From: an uncultured Ectothiorhodospiraceae bacterium
GTDB lineage: Bacteria; Pseudomonadota; Gammaproteobacteria; JAABTG01
Length of the DNA: 61,578 bases
Assembly (NCBI GenBank): GCA_937867305.1
Contig: CALMKJ010000025.1
Location: forward strand, 76,196 to 137,773
Direction: 5' to 3'
The notes beneath the pieces are model-generated. The model made no database searches, had not been told where the DNA came from, and worked only from the letters and a program-made list of their open reading frames with translations. Position 1 is the stretch's first letter. Each line of letters opens with the position of its first letter. A program made the translations under genes and the position numbers. Below are positions 41,478-57,138 of this stretch, piece by piece.

Positions 41478-42734
41478 TTACGCCGGGTAGACGGGAAATC
41501 TCCCGCAGAGGTCGAGCGCCTGCTGCCGGACCCGGCCGATGACCGCCTCGTTGCGGACGTCGCCCAGGATGTCGCACATCCAGCCGGCCAGCTCCCGGCA
41601 CTCCGCCTCGCGGAACCCCCGGGTCGTCACGGCGGGCGTGCCCGCGCGGATCCCGCTCGTCACCATCGGCGGCTGCGGGTCCCCGGGAATGGCGTTCTTG
41701 TTGACCGTGATGTTGGCCCGCCCCAGGGCCGCGTCGGCCTCCTTCCCGGTGATCCCCTGGGCCACCAGGTCGAGCAGGAACAGGTGGTTGTCCGTGCCTC
41801 CCGAGACCACCTTGAGCCCGCGCTCCAGGAACACCCCCGCCATGGCGCGGGCGTTGCTCACCACCTGCCGCGAGTACTCGCGGAATTCCGGCTGCAGGGC
41901 CTCCTGGAGGGCCACCGCCTTGGCGGCGATCACGTGCATCAGGGGCCCACCCTGGGTCCCGGGGAAGACCAGCGAGTTGAACCTCTTCTCCAGGTCCGGG
42001 TTCGAGCGGGCGAGGATCAGGCCCCCGCGGGGCCCCCGCAGGGTCTTGTGGGTGGTGGTGGTCACCACGTCCGCCACCGGGATCGGGCTCGGGTAGAGGC
42101 CGCTCGCCACGAGGCCCGCCACGTGCGCCATGTCGACGAAGAGGTACGCGCCGACCGCGTCGGCGATCGCGCGGAAGCGCCCCCAGTCCACGATGCGGGA
42201 GTAGGCCGAGAACCCGGCCACGATCATCTTCGGCCGGTGCTCGAGCGCGAGGCGCTCCACCTCGGCGTAGTCGATGAGGCCGGTGTCCCGCTCCACCCCG
42301 TACTGGACGGCGCGGTAGATCTTGCCGGAGAAATTCGGCCTGGCGCCGTGGGTGAGGTGGCCGCCCGCGTCGAGGCTCATCCCCAGGATGGTGTCGCCGG
42401 GGTTGAGCAGCGCCATGTAGACGGCGGCGTTGGCCTGGGAGCCGGAGTGGGGCTGGACGTTGGCGTAGGCCGCACCGAAGAGGCTCTTGGCCCGCTCGAT
42501 GGCGAGGCGCTCCGCGACGTCCACGAACTCGCAGCCACCGTAATAACGCTTCCCGGGGTAGCCCTCCGCGTACTTGTTGGTCAGCACCGAGCCCTGGGCT
42601 TCGAGCACCCGGGGGCTGGCGTAGTTCTCGGAGGCGATGAGCTCGATGTGCTCCTCCTGGCGCCGGCGCTCGGCCGTGATGGCGGCAGCGAGCTCGTCAT
42701 CGAAGCCCGCGATGGTCATGTCGCTCGAAAACAT
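41478..42734 (-). CDS. glyA: Serine hydroxymethyltransferase
   Basis: A 418-residue PLP enzyme: [38 protein letters not shown], the serine/folate motif [18 protein letters not shown] and the PLP lysine in [13 protein letters not shown]. It interconverts serine and glycine while loading tetrahydrofolate. It heads the operon glyA-nrdR-ribDEBH-nusB-thiL. GAGGG lies eight bases before ATG 42734. The 174-base gap to the divergent ettA holds the likely promoters, none clear by eye. Confidence 0.96.
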   Translation of the reverse strand: MFSSDMTIAGFDDELAAAITAERRRQEEHIELIASENYASPRVLEAQGSVLTNKYAEGYPGKRYYGGCEFVDVAERLAIERAKSLFGAAYANVQPHSGSQANAAVYMALLNPGDTILGMSLDAGGHLTHGARPNFSGKIYRAVQYGVERDTGLIDYAEVERLALEHRPKMIVAGFSAYSRIVDWGRFRAIADAVGAYLFVDMAHVAGLVASGLYPSPIPVADVVTTTTHKTLRGPRGGLILARSNPDLEKRFNSLVFPGTQGGPLMHVIAAKAVALQEALQPEFREYSRQVVSNARAMAGVFLERGLKVVSGGTDNHLFLLDLVAQGITGKEADAALGRANITVNKNAIPGDPQPPMVTSGIRAGTPAVTTRGFREAECRELAGWMCDILGDVRNEAVIGRVRQQALDLCGRFPVYPA

Positions 42735-42908
42735 GGTTATCCCTCGATTGCCAGGCGCCAGGACGGCGAGATCGTGAGCCTCGAAGTCTACCAGAGCGCC
42801 ACCACCCCCCGCAGCGGGAGCGTCCCCCACGAGGCGCCCGGCCCAGGGGGACAGTCCTGGCGGTCTGTGCGATCATGGGTCCCGAATCCAGCGTGGCTCG
42901 GCGATCCC

Positions 42909-44576
42909 ATGGCGCAATTCATCTACACCATGAACCGGGTGGGCAAGGTCGTGCCCCCCAAGCGGGAAATCCTGAAGGACATCTCGCTCTCCTTCTTCCC
43001 CGGGGCGAAGATCGGGGTGCTCGGTCTGAACGGCTCGGGCAAGTCCACCCTGCTGCGGATCATGGCGGGGGTCGACACGGAGATCCTCGGCGAGGCCCGG
43101 CCCCAGCCGGGGATCCGGATCGGGTACCTGCCCCAGGAGCCGCAGCTCGACCCGGCCAAGGACGTGCGCGGGAACGTGGAGGAGGCGCTTGCGGCGCTCA
43201 AGCAGGCGCAGGAGCGGCTGGAAGCGGTGTACGCGGCCTACGCCGAGCCGGACGCCGACTTCGAGGCCCTGGCCGCGGAGCAGGCCCAGCTCGAGAACCT
43301 GATCCACGCGGCCGACGCGCACGACCTGGACCGCCGCCTCGAGGTGGCCGCCGACGCCCTGCGCCTGCCGCCGTGGGACGCCGACGTCGCCAGACTCTCC
43401 GGCGGCGAGCGGCGGCGCGTGGCGCTCTGCCGGCTGCTCCTGTCCAGCCCGGACATGCTCCTGTTGGACGAGCCCACGAACCATCTGGACGCCGAATCGG
43501 TCGCCTGGCTCGAGCGGTTTCTCCAGGAGTACCCGGGGACCGTCGTGGCGGTCACCCACGACCGGTATTTCCTCGACAACGTGGCCGGCTGGATCCTGGA
43601 GCTCGACCGGGGCCGCGGGATCCCCTGGGAGGGCAACTATTCCTCCTGGCTCGAGCAGAAGGAGCGCCGGCTCGAGGTCGAGGAGAAGCAGGAGACCGCC
43701 CGCCAGAAGGCGATGCAGTCCGAGCTCGAGTGGGTGCGCGCGAACCCCAAGGGCCGGCATGCCAAGAGCCGGGCCCGGATCGCGCGGTTCGAGGAGCTGT
43801 CCTCCCAGGAGTACCAGGCCCGAAGCGAGACGAAGGAGATCTACATTCCGCCGGGGCCGCGACTGGGTGACCTGGTGGTGGAGGCGGTCGACCTGAAGAA
43901 GGGCTTCGGGGACCGGCTTCTCATCGACGGGCTCTCGTTCAACCTGCCGCGCGGGGGCATCGTCGGGGTCATCGGTCCGAACGGGGCCGGCAAGACCACG
44001 CTCTTCCGGATGATCACCGGGCGCGAGGCGCCCGACGGCGGCGAGCTGCGGGTGGGACCCACCGTGCAGATCGCCTACGTGGACCAGAGCCGCGACTCCC
44101 TGGACGGGAGCAAGACGGTGTGGGAGGAGATCTCCGACGGCCAGGACATCATCGTCGTCGGCAAGTACGAGGTGCCTTCCCGCGCCTACGTGGGGCGCTT
44201 CAACTTCAAGGGTCCGGACCAGCAGAAGCGGGTCGGCGACCTCTCCGGGGGGGAGCGCAACCGCGTCCACCTCGCGAAGCTGCTGAAGAGCGGCGGCAAC
44301 GTCCTGCTGCTGGACGAGCCTACCAACGACCTCGACGTGGAGACCCTGCGGGCGCTCGAGGAGGCGTTGCTGGCGTTTCCGGGCTGCGCCGTGGTCATCT
44401 CCCACGACCGCTGGTTCCTCGACCGAATCGCGACCCACATCCTGGCCTTCGAGGGTGAGAGCCAGGTCGTGTGGTTCGAGGGCAACTACGCCGACTACCA
44501 CGCCGAGCTCCGGCGGCGCAAAGGCGAGGACGCGGACCAGCCGCACCGGCTCAAGTACCGGCGCCTGGTCCCGTGA
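42909..44576 (+). CDS. ettA: Energy-dependent translational throttle protein EttA (ABC-F)
   Basis: A 555-residue ABC-F ATPase, the same length as E. coli EttA. It has two nucleotide-binding domains with Walker [10 protein letters not shown] and GPNGAGKTT, signatures [11 protein letters not shown] and [11 protein letters not shown], and [10 protein letters not shown] and [10 protein letters not shown]. Between them is the PtIM linker ([17 protein letters not shown]). It binds the ribosomal E site and gates initiation of elongation by ATP/ADP ratio. Its TGA overlaps the GTG of the DUF815 ATPase gene. Confidence 0.95.
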   Translation: MAQFIYTMNRVGKVVPPKREILKDISLSFFPGAKIGVLGLNGSGKSTLLRIMAGVDTEILGEARPQPGIRIGYLPQEPQLDPAKDVRGNVEEALAALKQAQERLEAVYAAYAEPDADFEALAAEQAQLENLIHAADAHDLDRRLEVAADALRLPPWDADVARLSGGERRRVALCRLLLSSPDMLLLDEPTNHLDAESVAWLERFLQEYPGTVVAVTHDRYFLDNVAGWILELDRGRGIPWEGNYSSWLEQKERRLEVEEKQETARQKAMQSELEWVRANPKGRHAKSRARIARFEELSSQEYQARSETKEIYIPPGPRLGDLVVEAVDLKKGFGDRLLIDGLSFNLPRGGIVGVIGPNGAGKTTLFRMITGREAPDGGELRVGPTVQIAYVDQSRDSLDGSKTVWEEISDGQDIIVVGKYEVPSRAYVGRFNFKGPDQQKRVGDLSGGERNRVHLAKLLKSGGNVLLLDEPTNDLDVETLRALEEALLAFPGCAVVISHDRWFLDRIATHILAFEGESQVVWFEGNYADYHAELRRRKGEDADQPHRLKYRRLVP

Positions 44577-45487
44577 GCGCGCCCGACTGGGCGGGGGTCC
44601 TGACGGCCCTGGACGGACTGGTGGCGAGGCTCGAGCGTCTGCTGCCCGGCCCGCCGCCCCCGGTGGACTGGGACCGGTATCGGGCGTTCCGGTGGCGGCG
44701 CGAGAGGGGGCGCGGGTTCCTCGAGGCGGTTCGCCACCCCCACCGGGTGCGACTCGAGGACTTGCGGGGCGTGGATGCCCAGAAGTCGGTGCTCCTGCGT
44801 AACACCCGGCAGTTCCTCGCCGGGCTGCCCGCGAACAACGCGCTGCTCTGGGGCGCCCGGGGTACGGGCAAGTCTTCGCTCGTCAAGGCGCTGCTCGAAG
44901 AGCTCTCGGGCGAGGGGCTGAGGCTCGTCGAGGTGGACGCCCACGCGCTCGTCGACCTGCCGGACGTCGTGGCGGCCCTGGACGGCCGGCCCGAGCACTT
45001 CATCCTCTTCAGTGACGACCTCTCGTTCGAGGCGGGCGACCCGAGCTACAAGGCGCTCAAAGCTGCGCTCGACGGCTCGGTCGCGGGGCTGCCCGAAAAC
45101 GTCTTGATCTACGCCACGTCCAACCGCCGGCACCTGATGCCGGAGTACTTCCAGGACAACCTGGAGGCGCGCACGGTCGACGGCGAGATCCACCCCGGAG
45201 AGGGGGTGGAGGAGAAGGTCTCGCTCTCCGAGCGGTTCGGCGTCTGGCTGTCCTTCTACCCCTTCGACCAGGAGGCCTACCTCGAGATCGCGACCGCCTG
45301 GGTTGCCCGTCTGGGCGGCGTGGAGGAGGAGCCGGATGACCCGGAGGACCTGCGCCGGGAGGCCCTGCGGTGGGCGCTGGCCCACGGGTCGCGCAGCGGA
45401 CGCTCCGCCTGGCAGTTTGCCCGGGACCGCGTGGGGCGCCGCGGTCTCGCCGACCCTGGTGGCGGCCGGGCCGAAGAGGGAGGGTGA
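44573..45487 (+). CDS. DUF815-family ATP-binding protein
   Basis: A 304-residue AAA+-like protein: a disordered N-terminal 60 residues, then [48 protein letters not shown] with Walker [22 protein letters not shown] as Walker B region, and [13 protein letters not shown] as sensor. The family (PF05673) is common in proteobacteria; its function is unclear. GTG 44573 overlaps the ettA stop. It precedes the HPRT-like gene by 3 bases. Confidence 0.88.
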   Translation: MSAPDWAGVLTALDGLVARLERLLPGPPPPVDWDRYRAFRWRRERGRGFLEAVRHPHRVRLEDLRGVDAQKSVLLRNTRQFLAGLPANNALLWGARGTGKSSLVKALLEELSGEGLRLVEVDAHALVDLPDVVAALDGRPEHFILFSDDLSFEAGDPSYKALKAALDGSVAGLPENVLIYATSNRRHLMPEYFQDNLEARTVDGEIHPGEGVEEKVSLSERFGVWLSFYPFDQEAYLEIATAWVARLGGVEEEPDDPEDLRREALRWALAHGSRSGRSAWQFARDRVGRRGLADPGGGRAEEGG

Positions 45488-45490
45488 GCC

Positions 45491-46054
45491 ATGGCGAGTC
45501 CCTTGCCCAATCCCGAAGAGGTTCGCCGCGTCCAGCAGGAGGCGGACCTTCTGCATTCGGAACGGGAGGTGGAAGCGGCCCTCGACGGGATGGCCGCCGC
45601 GATGACCGGGCGCCTGGCCGAGCTCGACCCCTTGCTCCTGGGGGTGATGGTGGGGGGCATGGCCCCGCTCGGCTGCCTGCTCCGGCGGCTTCCCTTTCCA
45701 CTGCAGGTGGATTACCTGCACGCGACGCGTTATCGCGGCGGGGTCCGGGGCGGGGGGCTCGAGTGGCGGGCAAGACCCGTGACGCCCCTCTCGGGCCGGG
45801 TGGTGGTGGTGGTGGACGACATCCTGGACGAGGGGCTCACCCTCACGGAGATCCTGGACTGGTGTCGGGGGGCCGGTGCCGCCCGGGTCTACAGCGCGGT
45901 TCTGGTGCACAAGCGGCACGACCGCAAGCCAGGGTTGCGCCGGGCCGATTTCACCGGACTCGAGGTGCCCGACCGCTACGTCTTCGGGTACGGGATGGAT
46001 TACCGCGGCTACCTGCGTAACGCCCCCGGCATCTTCGCCGTCCGGGGGCTGTGA
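45491..46054 (+). CDS. Hypoxanthine-guanine phosphoribosyltransferase-like protein
   Basis: A 187-residue type I phosphoribosyltransferase. The PRPP loop VVVVDDILDEGLTLTEIL (about residues 106-123), a preceding LEWRARP/VVV strand and the C-terminal VPDRYVFGYGMDYRGYLRN match the HPRT/HGPRT class, where the last segment contacts the purine ring. It salvages hypoxanthine or guanine to nucleotides. It starts 3 bases after the DUF815 gene and is followed by a thioinosine phosphorylase-like gene, consistent with a purine salvage unit. Confidence 0.88.
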   Translation: MASPLPNPEEVRRVQQEADLLHSEREVEAALDGMAAAMTGRLAELDPLLLGVMVGGMAPLGCLLRRLPFPLQVDYLHATRYRGGVRGGGLEWRARPVTPLSGRVVVVVDDILDEGLTLTEILDWCRGAGAARVYSAVLVHKRHDRKPGLRRADFTGLEVPDRYVFGYGMDYRGYLRNAPGIFAVRGL

Positions 46055-46076
46055 CCGCTCGGGGGGAGGAGGGCGC

Positions 46077-46820
46077 GTGACGGCCGTGGCACTCATCGGT
46101 GGCACCGGGCTGACGGTCCTGGAGGGGCTCGAGGTCCTGCGCCGGGACACGGTGGATACGCCCTGGGGAGCGCCCTCTGCGCCGCTGGTGCACGGCCTCG
46201 TTCACGGCTGCCCGGTGGTGTTCCTGGCCCGTCACGGGCCGGCGGGAACCATACCGCCCCACCGGGTGAACTATCGCGCGAATCTCTCGGCGCTGCAGGA
46301 GGCGGGTGCCCGCCGGGTGATCGCGGTGAACGCGGTCGGCGGCATCCGCCCGGGACTCGACGTGCCCGGACGGTTGGTGGTCCCCCACCAGATCGTCGAC
46401 TACACCTACGGGCGGGCGCACACGTTCTTCGAGGACGACCTCGAGCATGTGATGCACGTGGATTTCACCGAGCCCTACTGCCAGCCCCTGCGCGAGACCC
46501 TGATCGAGGCCGGACGGCGAGCCGGGCTCGAGGTCGTCGGGCGCGGCGTCTACGGCGCGACGCAGGGGCCGCGCCTGGAGACCGCGGCGGAGGTGGACCG
46601 TCTGGAGCGGGACGGCTGCGACATCGTGGGGATGACGGGGATGCCCGAGGCGTCCCTCGCGCGCGAGCTGGGTCTGTGCTACGCGGCCATCGCCCTCGTC
46701 GCCAACGCGGCGGCCGGCCGGGGGCCGGGCGTCCTCTCGATGGAGGAGATCGAACGCAACCTGCGAGAGGGCATGCGCTCCGTGCGTTCCCTGCTGGAGC
46801 AGGCGATCCCGCTGGCCTGA
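46077..46820 (+). CDS. S-methyl-5'-thioinosine phosphorylase-like (MTAP/MTIP family)
   Basis: A 247-residue nucleoside phosphorylase: ALIGGTGLTVLEGL at the start, FLARHGPAGTIPPHRVNYRANL, AVNAVGGIRPGLDVPG, GRGVYGATQGPRLETAAEVDRL and IVGMTGMPEASLARELGLCYAAIA. The MTGMPEA segment and the NAVGGI motif fit the gammaproteobacterial MTIP group, which cleaves methylthioinosine rather than methylthioadenosine; the distinction needs an assay. GTG 46077 has GGGGAGGAGGG upstream. It lies 22 bases after the HPRT-like gene. Confidence 0.87.
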   Translation: MTAVALIGGTGLTVLEGLEVLRRDTVDTPWGAPSAPLVHGLVHGCPVVFLARHGPAGTIPPHRVNYRANLSALQEAGARRVIAVNAVGGIRPGLDVPGRLVVPHQIVDYTYGRAHTFFEDDLEHVMHVDFTEPYCQPLRETLIEAGRRAGLEVVGRGVYGATQGPRLETAAEVDRLERDGCDIVGMTGMPEASLARELGLCYAAIALVANAAAGRGPGVLSMEEIERNLREGMRSVRSLLEQAIPLA

Positions 46821-46841
46821 AGCGCGCCGGAGCCCCCTGGC

Positions 46842-48380
46842 TCAGGGCCGGGGTGGGTCGGCCGCGACGGTCGGTCGGGTGATCCGCCCGTCCAGGGTCA
46901 CCGAGACCGCGCCCCGTTCCCGAAAGGCCTCCATCACCAGGTCCGAGATGAGGCGCCCCGTGGCCACCCGGTCTTCCATCGCCTTCAGCATGAGGTAGTT
47001 GTCGCCCCCCTCCGCGAGGAAGTCCGGAAGCACGACGCGATAGCGGGCGGCGGGGGCGAGCGGTTCGCCGGCCGCGGTGACGGCCCGGGCCGTGCCGTTC
47101 GTGATGGCGTAGCGAAGGCCCGAGACCTGCAGGAAGCCTCCCGGGTTGTCCTGGGGGTCCAGGGAGGCCGAGCGGTCGAGCGCCGCCTGGATCTGGGCGC
47201 CGGTCAGGGTGCCCGTGACGAGCTCGTTGCCGAAGGGAAACGCCTGGTAGACGTCCTTGACCCGGACCTCGCCTGCGGGTATCGAAGCCCGGAAGCCGCC
47301 GCCGTTGAACAGGGCGACGTCGGTGGCGGTGAGCTCGCGCGCGAGGTCGGCCAGGAAGTTCCCGAAGTTGCTCTCCCCGCGCCGGATCCTCTCCCGGCTG
47401 GCGTCCAGCTCCACGGCGTTGCGCCCCACCACGACCGCGACCTCTTGCTCCAGTCGGGCGGCGAGGGCCCGCACTTCCGCGGCGAGCCTCGCGTCCTCCG
47501 GGACGCCCTCGTCCATCGGCAAGAGTCGGTAGGCGGTGACCTCGGCCCGGCCATCACGCACCCGCAGGTCCAGGCGCCCCAGGTGGGTTCCGCGGTCGCC
47601 CGCCTGGAGGACCGGAACGCCGTTCTCGATGAGGGGTTCCGGGAAGAGGTGGTGGTTGTGGCCGCCCACCACCAGGTCCACCCCCGGGACCTCCCGCGCC
47701 AGCCGGCGGTCCTCCGCCACGCCCAGGTGCGAGAGCACGACCACCAGCTCGGCTTCCCTCTCCAACCGGGGTACCAGTCGGCGGGCCGCCGCCACGGGGT
47801 CCTCGACGCGGATCCCGGCGATGTTCCGGGGGTGCGTGGTCGAGGTCAGCTCGTCGGTGACGAGACCGAGTACCGCCACCCGGGGCCCGCCGGGCGGGGC
47901 CAGGACGACGGCGTCACGGACCGGGAAGGGGCTCGGCTCGGCTTGCAGGTTGGCGGCCAGGATGGGGAAGCGGGCCTCCCCCAGGAGGTCGCGGAAGTGC
48001 GCCTGCCCGTAGTCGAGCTCGTGGTTTCCCACCACCGCGGCGTCCACCCCGATGTCACCCAGGAAGCCCAGGTCGGGCAGACCGAGGAACACCGTGGAGG
48101 TCACCGTGCCCTGCAGGAGGTCCCCTGCGAACAACAGCAGCACGGGGCGCTGCGGGTCCTCGGCGCGGACCGCGCGCGCTGCCGCGGCGAGGCGGGCGAT
48201 GCCGCCGAGGGTCCGGCCGCTCGCGGGGTCGGCGACCGGCTCGAGCTGCCCGTGAAGGTCGTTGAAGTGCAGAATCGTGAGGGCCTGTCCGTCCTCCGCG
48301 TGGCCGGGCGCCGTGGCGCCGAGGACCAGGGTGAGCGCCAGCAGGCAGCGCGCCAGCAGGTCCCGCAGCGCCCTGCCCAT
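46842..48380 (-). CDS. Secreted bifunctional metallophosphatase/5'-nucleotidase (UshA/YfkN-like)
   Basis: A 512-residue protein with a signal peptide (1-28, cleavage near GHA). The metallophosphatase half has LTILHFNDLHGQLEPV, LLFAGDLLQGT, VVGNHELDYG and GGHNHHLFPEP. The C-terminal 5'-nucleotidase half contains FGNFLADLARELT, ALFNGGGFRASIPAG and the LPDFLAEGGDNYLML segment that binds the nucleoside base. It releases phosphate from periplasmic nucleotides. It is convergent with the phosphorylase gene and 6 bases downstream of purB. Confidence 0.93.
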   Translation of the reverse strand: MGRALRDLLARCLLALTLVLGATAPGHAEDGQALTILHFNDLHGQLEPVADPASGRTLGGIARLAAAARAVRAEDPQRPVLLLFAGDLLQGTVTSTVFLGLPDLGFLGDIGVDAAVVGNHELDYGQAHFRDLLGEARFPILAANLQAEPSPFPVRDAVVLAPPGGPRVAVLGLVTDELTSTTHPRNIAGIRVEDPVAAARRLVPRLEREAELVVVLSHLGVAEDRRLAREVPGVDLVVGGHNHHLFPEPLIENGVPVLQAGDRGTHLGRLDLRVRDGRAEVTAYRLLPMDEGVPEDARLAAEVRALAARLEQEVAVVVGRNAVELDASRERIRRGESNFGNFLADLARELTATDVALFNGGGFRASIPAGEVRVKDVYQAFPFGNELVTGTLTGAQIQAALDRSASLDPQDNPGGFLQVSGLRYAITNGTARAVTAAGEPLAPAARYRVVLPDFLAEGGDNYLMLKAMEDRVATGRLISDLVMEAFRERGAVSVTLDGRITRPTVAADPPRP

Positions 48381-48386
48381 GACCCG

Positions 48387-50670
<2,284 letters not shown>

Positions 50671-50849
50671 CGGGTGCCTCGAGAAGGAGAAGGGTGGCAG
50701 GTTGGTCCGGGCGGGAGTATACCTGCGCGCTGGATCCCGTACCGGCTGGTGGACCGGCCGTGGCCTGGCGTGGCCCGGATACGGCACTCGACGGTCGCGC
50801 GGTAGCGCTTTCTGACCCCGTAGGCCATCGGCTCCGAGGAGGTTCGGCC

Positions 50850-52214
50850 GTGCAAACGAAGATCCTGCTGGAAGAGAACGACATCCCGACCCACTGGTAC
50901 AACGTGGTGGCCGACATGCCGAGCCCCCCGTACCCGTCGTTCGGGCCCGACGGCAAGCCGCTGAAGCCGGAGATGATGCTGGCGATCTTCCCCGGAAACC
51001 TCCTGGAGCAGGAGGCGTCCCGGGAGCGCTGGGTCCCCATCCCCGAGGCGGTGCGGGAGATCTACCGCATCTGGCGCCCTTCGCCCCTGGTGCGGGCGCA
51101 CCGCCTGGAGCGGATGCTCGGCACCCCGGCCAAAATCTACTTCAAGAACGAGTCGGTCTCCCCGGCCGGGTCCCACAAGCCCAACTCGGCCGTGGCCCAG
51201 GCCTATTTCAACAAGATGGCGGGCTTCAATCGCCTCACCACGGAGACCGGCGCCGGCCAGTGGGGCAGCGCGCTCTCCATGGCTGCCGAGATGCTCGGGA
51301 TGGAGGCGCGGGTCTTCATGGTGAGGGTGAGCTACGACCAGAAGCCCTTCCGCCGCTCCATGATGAAGACCTGGGGCGCGGAGGTCTTCGCCAGTCCCTC
51401 GGAGCTCACGCAGGCAGGGCGCGCGGTGCTCGCGAAGGACCCGAACAGCCCGGGCAGCCTGGGCATCGCGATCTCGGAAGCGGTGGAGGAGGCGGCCTCG
51501 CGCAAGGACACCAACTACACGCTCGGCTCCGTGCTGAACCACGTGCTGCTGCACCAGACCGTGATCGGTCTGGAGGCCAGGAAGCAATTCGAGAAGGTCG
51601 GCGACTATCCGGACGTGATCTTCGCCCCCTGCGGCGGTGGCTGTAACCTGGCTGGCCTGAGCTTCCCGTTCTTCGCGGACAAGGCCGCCGGCGACAAGAG
51701 GGCGCGAAATCTGCGGATCGTCGCGGTCGAGCCCTCCTCCTGCCCGACCCTGACCAAGGGGGTGTTCGCCTACGACTTCGGCGACGCCTCTGGCTACACG
51801 CCCCTGATGAAGATGTATACCCTGGGCCACGACTTCATGCCCCCCGGGATCCACGCGGGAGGTCTGCGCTACCACGGCGCCGCGCCCCTCGTCTCCCAGT
51901 TGGTCCACGAGAAGCTGCTGGAGGCGGTGGCGGTGCCCCAGCTGGCGACCTTCGAGGCGGGCGTGATGTTCGCGCGCGCCGAGGGCATCATCCCCGCCCC
52001 CGAGTCCTCACACGCGATCCGCGCCTGCATCGAGGAGGCGCTGCGCTGCAAGGAGACCGGAGAGCCCAAGACGCTCCTGTTCAACCTGTCCGGGCACGGC
52101 CATTTCGACATGGCCTCGTACGACAAGTACTTCGCCGGGGCGCTCGAGGACTATGAGTACCCGGAGAGCGCCATCCACGAGGCGCTCCAGCGGCTACCCA
52201 AGGTCCCGGAGTGA
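50850..52214 (+). CDS. trpB2: Tryptophan synthase beta-like protein TrpB2
   Basis: A 454-residue PLP enzyme of the TrpB2 type: [29 protein letters not shown] lysine in [42 protein letters not shown] (phosphate loop) and the C-terminal [16 protein letters not shown]. TrpB2 proteins are longer than TrpB1, lack strong TrpA contacts and are used either as stand-alone tryptophan synthases or serine deaminases. GTG 50850 has GAGGAGG upstream. No other trp gene is nearby. Its 3' end overlaps the convergent peptidase gene by 21 bases. Confidence 0.92.
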   Translation: MQTKILLEENDIPTHWYNVVADMPSPPYPSFGPDGKPLKPEMMLAIFPGNLLEQEASRERWVPIPEAVREIYRIWRPSPLVRAHRLERMLGTPAKIYFKNESVSPAGSHKPNSAVAQAYFNKMAGFNRLTTETGAGQWGSALSMAAEMLGMEARVFMVRVSYDQKPFRRSMMKTWGAEVFASPSELTQAGRAVLAKDPNSPGSLGIAISEAVEEAASRKDTNYTLGSVLNHVLLHQTVIGLEARKQFEKVGDYPDVIFAPCGGGCNLAGLSFPFFADKAAGDKRARNLRIVAVEPSSCPTLTKGVFAYDFGDASGYTPLMKMYTLGHDFMPPGIHAGGLRYHGAAPLVSQLVHEKLLEAVAVPQLATFEAGVMFARAEGIIPAPESSHAIRACIEEALRCKETGEPKTLLFNLSGHGHFDMASYDKYFAGALEDYEYPESAIHEALQRLPKVPE

Positions 52215-54107
52215 GGAAGGCCCGAGGCCGAGCGCGCGGCGGTAGAAGGCGAGCTCGGCCTCGAGGCAGCGGCGGATGGTCTCGGCCTGGCGGAAGCCGT
52301 GCTGCTCCCCCGGGAAGGCGAGGTACTCCGCCGTGATGCCTCGCTCGCGCAGGGCGGCGACCATGCGCTCGGTCTGGTCGGGGGGAACGACGCGGTCCTC
52401 GAGGCCCTGAAAGAAGATCACCGGCTCGGTAATCCGGTCGGCGTGGTACAGGGGAGAGCGCGCCCGGTAGGTCTCGGCGGCGTCCGGGTAGGGACCGACC
52501 AGGCGGTCCAGGTAGTGGGACTCGAACTTGTGCGTGTCGCGCGCGAGGGTCTCCAGGTCGCTCACCCCGTAGTAGACCGCGCCCGCCCGGAACGTCTCCC
52601 CGGAGGCGAGGGTCGCGAGGACGGTGAAGCCGCCCGCGCTCGAGCCGCGTATGGCGATCCGCCGCGGGTCGACCTCCCCGCGCTCTGCGAGATGCTGTGC
52701 CGCCGCCACGCAGTCCGCCACGTCCACCAGCCCCCAGCGCCCCTCCAGACGTCGGCGGTACGCCCTTCCGTAGCCGCTGCTGCCCCCGTAATTGACGTCA
52801 ACGAAGGCGAATCCACGGGTCGTCCAGAACTGTACGACCGCGTCGAAGGCCGGGGTCGCGGCCCCCGTCGGCCCCCCGTGGCAGCGGACCAGCAGCGGCG
52901 GCCGCTCGCCGCTGGGACCGGTCGCCTCGGGATTGCGGGGGCGGTAGAAGAGCGCGTGGGCGTGCGCGCCACCCGCGGTGGGGAAGGTGATCGCGCGGGG
53001 CCGGGAGAGCCAGTCGGGCGCGAGGGGGACCGAGCCCCCCTGGCGCAAAACGTCGAGTTGTCCCGTGGCGGGGTCCAGACGCAGCACGGCGGTGTCGCTG
53101 TCCGGGCTCGCCCCGGTGAAGACGACGCCGTCGCCGTCCGGCCACAGGTCCGCGATCAGGGTGAAGGGGGTGGGGAGGGTCTCCAGGGCGGAGCCGGGGG
53201 CCGCGATGCGACCGAGATGCCAGCTGCCGTCGCGGGCAAAGGCGCAGACTACGGACCGGTCACCGAGGACTGCGTAGGTGCTCATGCCGAACAGCCACTG
53301 GGGCAGCCCGAACTCCGCCTCGGCCGGAGCCAGCGCCTCCAGCCGGCCTCGTGTCCAGCGGTACAGGTTCCACCACCCGCTGCGGTCGGAGACGAAGTAC
53401 AGGCTCCCGTCCGGGCCCCACTCGGGCTGGAACACCGACTCCCCGGGGCCGCCGGCCACCGTCACGGTCCGTTCCGGGACTCCGTCCGCGCCGAGCCCCG
53501 CCACCCTCAACCGGGTGCCGTCCCAGGGCATGTCCGGGTGGTCCCACTCGAGCCAGGCGAGACTTGCGCCGTCGGGAGAGGCGCGGGGCGAGGCGAGAAA
53601 GTCCGGTCCTGTCACGAGCGTGCGCGCCGGGCTGCCCCGTCCCGCAACGAGTCCGAAGGCCACCACTGAGGAGCGGGGTTCGGCCCCGGACGTGGGGTCC
53701 TCGCGCACACAGAGCAGACGTCCCCGCGCCGGGTCCAGCGTCAGATCCGCGTGCCGCCAGGGGCCGGGTTGCCCGAGCAATTCCGGGTCGGCCCCGGGCG
53801 CCTGCCGATAGACCTGCTGGTCGTGGAGATTGACGAAGTACGCCGTCCCCGCGCGGACGGCGTAGGCACCCCCGCCGTACTCGTGGACCCGGCTGCGCAC
53901 GCTGTAGGCGGGCGGCGTCAGGTCGCTCGCCGCACCACCCGCAGGGCGCCGCACCAGTACGCTACGTCCCCCTTCGGAAGGGCGGGTCTCGGTCCAGTAG
54001 CCGACGTCCTCGTCCACCCGGGGTGACCCGAGGCGAACCGAGGCCGCGGCCACGTCGGCCGGTCCCAGGGGGGAGGCCCAACCTCCGTACGGAACCTCTC
54101 GCGTCAT
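52194..54107 (-). CDS. S9-family prolyl oligopeptidase-like peptidase
   Basis: A 637-residue protein. The first 370 residues are a beta-propeller ([25 protein letters not shown] and related strands). The C-terminal hydrolase domain has the triad Ser in [14 protein letters not shown], Asp in [13 protein letters not shown] and His in [11 protein letters not shown], the layout of S9C acylaminoacyl/dipeptidyl peptidases. No signal peptide, so it is likely cytoplasmic. ATG 54107 is the only good start. The substrate peptides are unknown. Confidence 0.92.
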   Translation of the reverse strand: MTREVPYGGWASPLGPADVAAASVRLGSPRVDEDVGYWTETRPSEGGRSVLVRRPAGGAASDLTPPAYSVRSRVHEYGGGAYAVRAGTAYFVNLHDQQVYRQAPGADPELLGQPGPWRHADLTLDPARGRLLCVREDPTSGAEPRSSVVAFGLVAGRGSPARTLVTGPDFLASPRASPDGASLAWLEWDHPDMPWDGTRLRVAGLGADGVPERTVTVAGGPGESVFQPEWGPDGSLYFVSDRSGWWNLYRWTRGRLEALAPAEAEFGLPQWLFGMSTYAVLGDRSVVCAFARDGSWHLGRIAAPGSALETLPTPFTLIADLWPDGDGVVFTGASPDSDTAVLRLDPATGQLDVLRQGGSVPLAPDWLSRPRAITFPTAGGAHAHALFYRPRNPEATGPSGERPPLLVRCHGGPTGAATPAFDAVVQFWTTRGFAFVDVNYGGSSGYGRAYRRRLEGRWGLVDVADCVAAAQHLAERGEVDPRRIAIRGSSAGGFTVLATLASGETFRAGAVYYGVSDLETLARDTHKFESHYLDRLVGPYPDAAETYRARSPLYHADRITEPVIFFQGLEDRVVPPDQTERMVAALRERGITAEYLAFPGEQHGFRQAETIRRCLEAELAFYRRALGLGPSSLRDLG

Positions 54108-54168
54108 GGGTCTCGCAACGCCGTCCGCCCGCGCCGGCGCGCCTCCGGAGGACGGCTGCCTGCAGCGG

Positions 54169-56829
<2,661 letters not shown>

Positions 56830-56867
56830 CGCGGGGGGTGGCTCCGGTCCTGGAGGCAATGGGGCGG

Positions 56868-56873
56868 ATTATA
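56868..56873 (-). promoter_or_regulatory. Putative -10 element for acnA
   Basis: The minus strand reads TATAAT, an exact -10 hexamer, 39 bases before the acnA ATG. The -35 region is GC-rich and weak. On the plus strand, TTGCCA (56906-56911), a 16-base spacer and TTTACC (56928-56933) could form the promoter of the divergent tRNA gene, but this is weaker. Confidence 0.45.
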
Positions 56874-57016
56874 CGGCCAGGGCCTCGAATCCCGGGCAGT
56901 ATACGTTGCCAGGGTCGCCGGCCGTGGTTTACCCTTCCGCCCCTGCCCGCGCCCTGACGGGCGCGTCAGCCTTGCGGACTCCAGGACGGGGTCGGCAGGC
57001 GAGATGGGCAGCCGCC

Positions 57017-57107
57017 GGAGAGGTGGCCGAGTGGTTGAAGGCGCACGCCTGGAAAGCGTGTATACGCTAAAACCGTATCGTGGGTTCGAATCCCACCCTC
57101 TCCGCCA
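57017..57107 (+). tRNA. tRNA-Ser (anticodon GGA)
   Basis: The 91-base cloverleaf is complete with encoded CCA. The acceptor stem is GGAGAGG / CCTCTCC and the D arm is GCC...GGC. Anticodon stem CACGC / GCGTG has the loop CTGGAAA (anticodon GGA, reading UCC/UCU). There is a long variable arm typical of class II tRNAs and a T arm GTGGG TTCGAAT CCCAC. The lipocalin ATG is only 31 bases downstream. Confidence 0.96.
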
Positions 57108-57138
57108 ACCCCCTGCCCCCCGTAACAGGTGTGTAACC

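Noticed and set aside
42873-44546. 557-codon minus-strand frame opposite ettA
   Set aside because: Antisense of a fully conserved ABC-F gene; composition is typical of a shadow frame.
57017-57107. tRNA-Ser as an integration site of a mobile element
   Set aside because: No integrase, no duplicated tRNA 3' end and no change of gene content downstream were seen.
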